Below are positions 16,861 through 21,028 of a stretch of 21,028 bases of DNA, in pieces. Origin of the DNA: Elysia marginata (Eukaryota; Mollusca; Gastropoda; Plakobranchidae); the NCBI GenBank assembly GCA_019649035.1, contig BMAT01000359.1, positions 444,825-465,852 of the forward strand, given 5' to 3'. The position numbers and the translations under genes were made by a program. The number at the start of each line of letters is the position of its first letter. Within the stretch, counting starts at the first letter, position 1. The notes under the pieces were generated by a model. The model was given only the letters and a program-made list of their open reading frames with translations, searched no databases and was not told where the DNA came from.

Positions 16861-17022
16861 CTAGCTGCCCTTAACCTTGACATGGAGGACTGGCCTATAG
16901 GCTTACATGTTGAAGAAAGTCTACAATCCAACTTCCAAGTAAAGTCAAGCACGATTTCCTCAAACACAGAAATGTTTCAAATGGAAAATGAACAGAAAGA
17001 GAAGAACTCTCGTTTGATGTAA
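16861..17022 (+). CDS. Orphan 3'-terminal exon-like ORF, unknown product
   Basis: A strong acceptor (CCTTTTAATTTTACCAG, ending at 16860) is followed by 53 open codons and TAA at 17020-17022. The start LAALNLDMEDWPIGLHVEES and the tail EMFQMENEQKEKNSRLM are acidic and hydrophilic, unlike the translations of surrounding AT-rich DNA. Only the phase that starts with the first exon base is open: the other two meet stops within a few codons. No start codon suits it, so it would be a last exon. No upstream partner exon on the + strand is recognised in this window, and none would be compatible with the minus-strand fossil. I do not recognise the family. It may be a remnant of a transposon ORF or a host exon whose partners lie elsewhere. 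Confidence 0.35.
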   Translation, partial: LAALNLDMEDWPIGLHVEESLQSNFQVKSSTISSNTEMFQMENEQKEKNSRLM

Positions 17023-17309
17023 ACGTTAAGTTTTTGCTGAGGTGGATGAAGGAACACTCCCTAAGCCAACGCGTTCAACTTTCATGAAAAATAAAGAAGA
17101 CAGACTTCTACTGAGCTACTGCTAACCAGATAGGAAGCGTCAAAGACTTGCCAAGAACGAGGAGGTGGAAAATAGTGAAGTAATTGTATGACATGTCATT
17201 ACGTAAAATCTGGATGTGGAACTTGATTTTTGTTGATTTGGGTTGTTGGGGACCACTATATTAAAACTGATGGCGGTCAAATTTTCCGCCTTTGCGTACC
17301 ATCTTCAGG

Positions 17310-18625
17310 GGCGCCCACTTTGGTGTTGGAGCCAGGTGTGGTCCCTGGTACTTAATTCACTTGAAATTCCGCTAACAATGAAGGGATCTTTCAAGTGAAT
17401 ATCGATTTCAAGGTTGTTCATCACACTGAATCTAGTTTTAACAGTAGGTAATGACACATTTACAAAGCAATTTGAAGTAATTTCAATCCTCTTCTGGTGA
17501 TCTTGTCCCTGGTACTAAACTAGTGCCTAGCTTAGCAACGAACGAAGGGATTTTCAAGGTGTAATTATAAATTTCAGGGTTTTGCACCATTCTGGATCTA
17601 ATTATGATTTTTTCAAAGCAAACTAAGGTAATTTTAATGCACTTTGGGTGGTATTGGGACCAGATGGATCCCCTGGTACTGATTGCATGTTTAGTTTCGC
17701 AAATAAATGAGCAGATTTTAATTTAAAGATGGAGATATCATTATTGGGAATAATCCATAAGCTGGATCCATTAACAATGTTTTTAAGGCAATTCGACATA
17801 ATTTAATGCACTTCTGGTCATCGGGACTTTATACTTATAGGGTCTCTGGAGATGAAATTGTGTGTAACCACTAAGAATGGAGGGGTTTTAAAGATGCAAA
17901 CATCAATTTTAGTTTTTCATAATGGTGGATTTACTAATGACAGAGATGCCAGCGGCTCATGCTAAAAAAAAGCAGGAAAATTTTACCTTCTGCAGGTGTC
18001 CTTAAAAAACTTTTGATGGACCAATTTAAAGAGATAGATACAACTCTGTACAAATGCCTACACAGCTATACAACTAAAAAGAAGTTTCTTATTTTCTATG
18101 ACTCTTAATTAAGGATGTTTTCTTTAACATTTAGGTCATAATTTTTTCAAGTTTTCCTGCTTTTTCAGCTAAAAAAAAACTGCTAAAAATCAGAATTCCT
18201 GCAAAAATGGAAAAACTTGCATCCCTGTAATGATATTTTCAAAGCAATTGTAAGTACTTTTAATCTACAACCGGTTGGGGTAGGATGGGGGTCCTAGGAC
18301 TGGTTTTATGAGTAGCTTCCCAAAGAATAGAATGATTTTAGAGATGCCAATGTCAATTTTGAGGTTTTCAACATGCTGGATTCATTATTGACATTTTCAA
18401 CGCAATGGAAAGCAAATTTGACCCATTTCCGGTAAAAAAAATAGCTTTCCACTTGCTGTGACATCAATCATGTAAAACTTTTGATATTAGTGCCCCTCAG
18501 GACAAGCTCTGCAAATAGTGTATATATTTTGATGATATAAAGGTTGATACAGTTTTTTTTACCATGCTGAACTCATTTAGTACCTTCAAAATAATCGGAC
18601 ATACTTACAGTGAAAAATTTAACCT
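17310..18625. repeat. Highly diverged tandem array, basic period 164 bp, about six units
   Basis: The anchor GTCCCTGGTACT starts units at 17341, 17505 and 17669 (TCCCCTGGTACT), exactly 164 bp apart twice. Worn anchors follow at about 17842 (GTCTCTGGAGAT), 18291 (GTCCTAGGACTG) and 18492 (GCCCCTCAGGAC). A partial unit end (CACTTTGGTGTTGG...CCAG) precedes 17341. Conserved blocks in order are anchor, AATGAAGGGATTTTCAAG-like, CATGCTGGATCCATTA-like, TTTTCAAAGCAATT, then TTTTAATGCACTTCTGG. Divergence between units is large, so the array is old. Unit four is split by a transposon at 17941-18227. No coding frame is maintained. Confidence 0.8.
17941..18227. mobile_element. 287-bp non-autonomous hAT-like element with 6-bp target duplication
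   Basis: Starts CAGAGATGC and ends GCATCCCTG, so the terminal repeats match at 8 of 9 positions. It is flanked by TAATGA at 17935-17940 and 18228-18233. GCAGGAA-type subterminal repeats occur in both orientations near the ends (17972, 18153, 18196). Deleting the element with one TAATGA gives GGATTTACTAATGATATTTT, which aligns without gaps to GGATTCATTATTGACATTTT of the next array unit, so the empty site is confirmed internally. It has no ORF. CAG-R-G ends are typical of hAT elements. The 6-bp rather than 8-bp duplication is unusual for that superfamily, so the assignment is tentative. Confidence 0.75.
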
Positions 18626-19001
18626 CTCGTGACAAGAAATCTAAAACTCAAGATCCTTTTTTTTTTAATTTCATAGACATAAAAAATGTAGCAAAGCTTC
18701 TTAAGATTTCCAAAGATGACATAAAACTTGTTTCAACAAACTGAAGTGTTTCAGCAAGTAAACAACAGCTGTAACACTAACAAGCTCAAATTACAAAACG
18801 TAAATAACACTGTCAGTCAATGAAAATGTGCCTCGAAAATTAAACCATAGTGAAATAATTACTCCTTGTATCAAACATATTTGTTCTGAACAACAATTCA
18901 TCATTCAAAATTATTCAAAACGCTGAAAGTGAGATGGTGGAGAGGTTCAATTTTGTCTTTAGGACAGAACTGAAAATCTACAGCTTGTGAATAAAACACT
19001 C
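18626..19001. other. Spacer between array and second CAG element
   Basis: AT-rich sequence without ORF, inverted ends or RNA gene that I can recognise. Confidence 0.6.
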
Positions 19002-19007
19002 ATTTAG

Positions 19008-19483
19008 CAGACCTGCCACTCTTCAAAATGGAAAATTAGTATGATTGAGCTAAAAAATCAGTATTCAGTGTTAAAAAATCTGAATAACCATGTACCAGTA
19101 CTCACAAACTCTGGCACAATTTAAGTAAAAACATTAGCACTTCAATTTTGATGTAGCCATTGTAATCTAATTTGTTTAAAAAAATAATAAAACAAAAATG
19201 TATAACATATGAAGACTAGCATGCTCCCTTTGATAATACAGAAGGCCTACTGTAAAGTATTTTGGTACAGTACTGATATCTTATTTTTAGATTATTAATA
19301 AAAAAAATTACAAAAACCGTGAAATTATCTCTGAAGTTTGGCTCATTAAGTGATAGTTGCTAAGCAGTAAAAAATCAGTTTTTTTGTAATAAAAATCAGA
19401 AAATCAGTATTTTTGAACATTTAGGGCAAAAAACCAGTATAAATACTATAATACTGATTTAATCTGTATGAATGTCAGATCTG
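19008..19483. mobile_element. 476-bp non-autonomous element with CAGAYCTG ends and 6-bp target duplication
   Basis: The left end is CAGACCTGCCACTC. The right end reverse-complemented is CAGATCTGACATTC. Both are flanked by ATTTAG (19002-19007 and 19484-19489). Short AAATCAGTATT-type words recur near both ends (about 19053, 19371, 19403 and, inverted, about 19451), as in hAT-like subterminal repeats. It is very AT-rich with no ORF. Like the element at 17941 it starts with CAG and duplicates six bases, but the internal sequence is unrelated by eye. Confidence 0.6.
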
Positions 19484-19617
19484 ATTTAGCCATCGCCTTT
19501 TGGAAGAGTTGGGATTTTTTTCTAGTGGGCTTGATTGTTCCCTTAGTCTTCAAATTATTTCAAGGTGATACAACAAATTATACCTTTGTCAAAAATAAAA
19601 TATAAGCAAAAATGTAA

Positions 19618-19935
19618 TTAACCCCTTCCTGACGTAGGTGATATGTGTCTATGCAGTGATGCAGCCCGCCCTTACTGAAGGTTGTTTTCTTATAAGAAGA
19701 GTTGATTTATAAGGAAAAAATATCGATAAATTCAAATTTCTAAGTAACTTTAGCATAGGCTTTGACGATTTTTCACTATTCTATCGATTATCATGACGTA
19801 TGCTGTACGTCATGTATGGCACCTTGGCACAAAAAGCATGATGTACGTCGTACGTCATGTAGGGCATCTTGTCACTGTATTTAATGAAGAAAATATGACG
19901 TACGTCGTACGTGATGTATGGCATGAAGGGGTTAA
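19618..19935. mobile_element. 318-bp piggyBac-like MITE flanked by TTAA
   Basis: Begins TTAACCCCTTCCTGACG and its reverse complement begins TTAACCCCTTCATGCCA. The terminal repeat is therefore about 14 bp and the target sequence is TTAA, as for piggyBac-superfamily elements. The right half carries three palindromic repeats, listed separately. There is no transposase ORF, so it depends on an autonomous relative. Open frames read on both strands here (about 68-70 residues) are produced by the palindromes and are not genes. Kolobok elements also use TTAA and cannot be wholly excluded. Confidence 0.75.
19792..19926. repeat. Three palindromic TACGTCGTACGT-type repeats inside the MITE
   Basis: Copies at about 19792-19821, 19838-19871 and 19894-19926 share a core like GACGTACGTCGTACGTSATG followed by TA-K-GGCA. 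Spacing is about 45 and 57 bp. The cores are close to self-complementary, and CG dinucleotides are concentrated here compared with the surrounding AT-rich DNA. They could be transposase-binding subterminal repeats. Confidence 0.75.
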
Positions 19936-20565
19936 AGATAATAATCTCGAGTCTGACATTCCACAGCAACAAAAATTTGGAATTTTTCATCAAAATTAAG
20001 TCAAAATGTATTCAGATCATTCTGAAAGTACCATAAATGAATTCAGCAGAGTGAAAGAGCCCGAAATTGACATTTACATGATTAAAATCCACCCACTAGT
20101 TACAGAGCATGAGGGGCCTCAAATATTGATCCCACGCCCCTGAAGGGTTTGAGGGTCAGAAAATTTGGTCCCCAACATTATTAGACTGGTCAACAACATA
20201 TCTCTGAACTCCTAGAACACAAAAGAGCTCCAGTCTTCATAAAAACTTCCTTTCATTTAAAAAGAAACTAAACCTGAAAACATTACATAGGGCAGCTTAT
20301 GAAACACAGCTAAAACACTGAATGTGAAGTATTTTCTATTATTTCTATGCATTCTGATATTTGAGAGATACGACAGTTTTAAATATCAATATAAACCATC
20401 GCACTGGAGTAATATCTACTTTCTTTTTTTCTCTTACTTTTGGCTATCATTACAGATCCAATTTATTTTCTCTTTTTCCTCTTTCCGGAAAGTCTAAAAA
20501 AAGTTTCAAGAACTCTTTTTCCTAAAAAAATTTGTGACCTTTGATTTATAGTATACATGTAGCCT
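19936..20565. other. Spacer between piggyBac-like MITE and hairpin
   Basis: Mostly AT-rich. It contains a short inverted repeat CCTCAAAT...GTTTGAGG around 20118-20152, with nearby GGGGCCTC and CGCCCCTG. No gene is seen. Confidence 0.55.
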
Positions 20566-20655
20566 ACATATCGATGGTCGGCACATCAAACCTCTGATGT
20601 GACTATAGAAAAAAAAAGCCACATCAGAGGTTTGATGTGTCGGCCATCAATATGT
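20566..20655. repeat. 90-bp hairpin: 36-bp arms, 18-nt loop
   Basis: The arms 20566-20601 and 20620-20655 are inverted copies identical at 33 of 36 positions. Read as + strand RNA, two of the three differences become G-U pairs. The 20-bp inner part of each arm is itself an interrupted palindrome (CACATCA ... TGATGTG). The loop is 20602-20619. Weak pairing (ATACAT with ATGTAT) continues outside. It could be a palindromic MITE or a pre-miRNA-sized hairpin. No target duplication was seen. Confidence 0.85.
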
Positions 20656-20778
20656 TATGTATCTTCATGCATTTTAAAGGCTCAATGTGAGTAAAAGATT
20701 AAAAAAAAAAATAAGATAGCTCAGGAGGACAGCTAAAAAACAGCAAAAGGAGACCAGGTTTGAAGAAAAGTTTAGAAA

Positions 20779-20802
20779 AAGTGTCTAGATTAATAGACAC
20801 TT
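20779..20802. repeat. Short perfect inverted repeat, 9-bp stem
   Basis: AAGTGTCTA and TAGACACTT flank the 6-nt loop GATTAA. No function can be assigned. Confidence 0.8.
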
Positions 20803-20931
20803 GACAATAATAGTAAAATACCATTGTTGTGGCATAAATATTTTCACAGTATTGCAATAACCAAAACCTGGATCACATGAACTTGCTATAATAAACTTTT
20901 TACAAATTAAATAGGCCTACCCAAATTAAGT

Positions 20932-20964
20932 TTTGGCTCTTGTTTTCTACCAAAAAGAGCCAAA
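20932..20964. repeat. Short perfect inverted repeat, 10-bp stem
   Basis: TTTGGCTCTT and AAGAGCCAAA flank a 13-nt loop. A TAGGCCTA word lies 12 bp upstream. No function can be assigned. Confidence 0.8.
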
Positions 20965-21028
20965 TGACATTAGATCCTATTCCGATCATGTGCTTATGAG
21001 TTTGATCTGTCAAAACGAACCATACTTA

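Noticed and set aside
19792-19926. CRISPR-like array
   Set aside because: Only three unequal palindromic repeats with irregular spacing, inside a TTAA-flanked MITE in an animal genome.
19781-19999. Overlapping ORFs on both strands (68 and 70 codons)
   Set aside because: Both arise from palindromic repeats of the piggyBac-like MITE, which translate similarly on either strand.

Overview
The window looks like a piece of an animal nuclear genome. It is AT-rich, the one clear gene is split by GT-AG introns of 192 to 1742 bp, and most of the rest is intergenic DNA carrying short non-autonomous DNA transposons. The word TAGGCCTA occurs four times, and a 'TATATAGCGCCC...TTTACA' dispersed-repeat pattern is present. 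From general familiarity these suggest a marine invertebrate deuterostome, possibly an echinoderm, but the species cannot be fixed from sequence alone.

Left third (1-6.7 kb): the 3' end of an ABC transporter of the ABCB1 / P-glycoprotein class on the + strand. Six exons (380-621, 814-973, 2362-2559, 4302-4508, 5616-5762, 6271-6471) splice into 384 codons plus a stop. They encode the last intracellular loop, TM11, TM12 and a complete second nucleotide-binding domain with A-loop, Walker A, Q-loop, LSGGQ, Walker B, D-loop and H-loop all intact. Two overlapping-range AATAAA signals follow the stop by about 165 bp. The third intron contains a chain of broken coding-like segments in the same orientation, probably an old inserted gene or transposon.

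Middle (6.7-14.7 kb): about 8 kb with no gene I can support. It holds a 32-bp tandem duplication, an imperfect AT-rich palindrome, a (TA)n microsatellite, a candidate element with GGATGGTTTGG-type inverted ends, and weak exon-like fragments.

Right third (14.7-21 kb): an accessory-looking region. A decayed minus-strand gene (about 14737-15562, with a probable N-terminal piece to 16218) carries landmarks of a large, repetitive invertebrate family of uncharacterised proteins ('GFHAFTGCDSTS', 'HVKRANYQA.IW', 'PSPEG.GW'). Next come a compound CTA/CTG triplet tract, an orphan exon-like ORF on the + strand (16861-17022), and a highly diverged tandem array with a basic period of 164 bp. One array unit is split by a 287-bp transposon whose removal restores the unit exactly. 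Further right are a second element with CAGA-type ends (19008-19483), a TTAA-flanked piggyBac-like MITE with palindromic TACGTCGTACGT motifs (19618-19935), and a 36-bp-stem hairpin (20566-20655).

I see no complete undescribed system. The most informative new structures are the transposon-interrupted 164-bp array, the pair of short elements with 6-bp target duplications, the orphan exon and the fossil genes.
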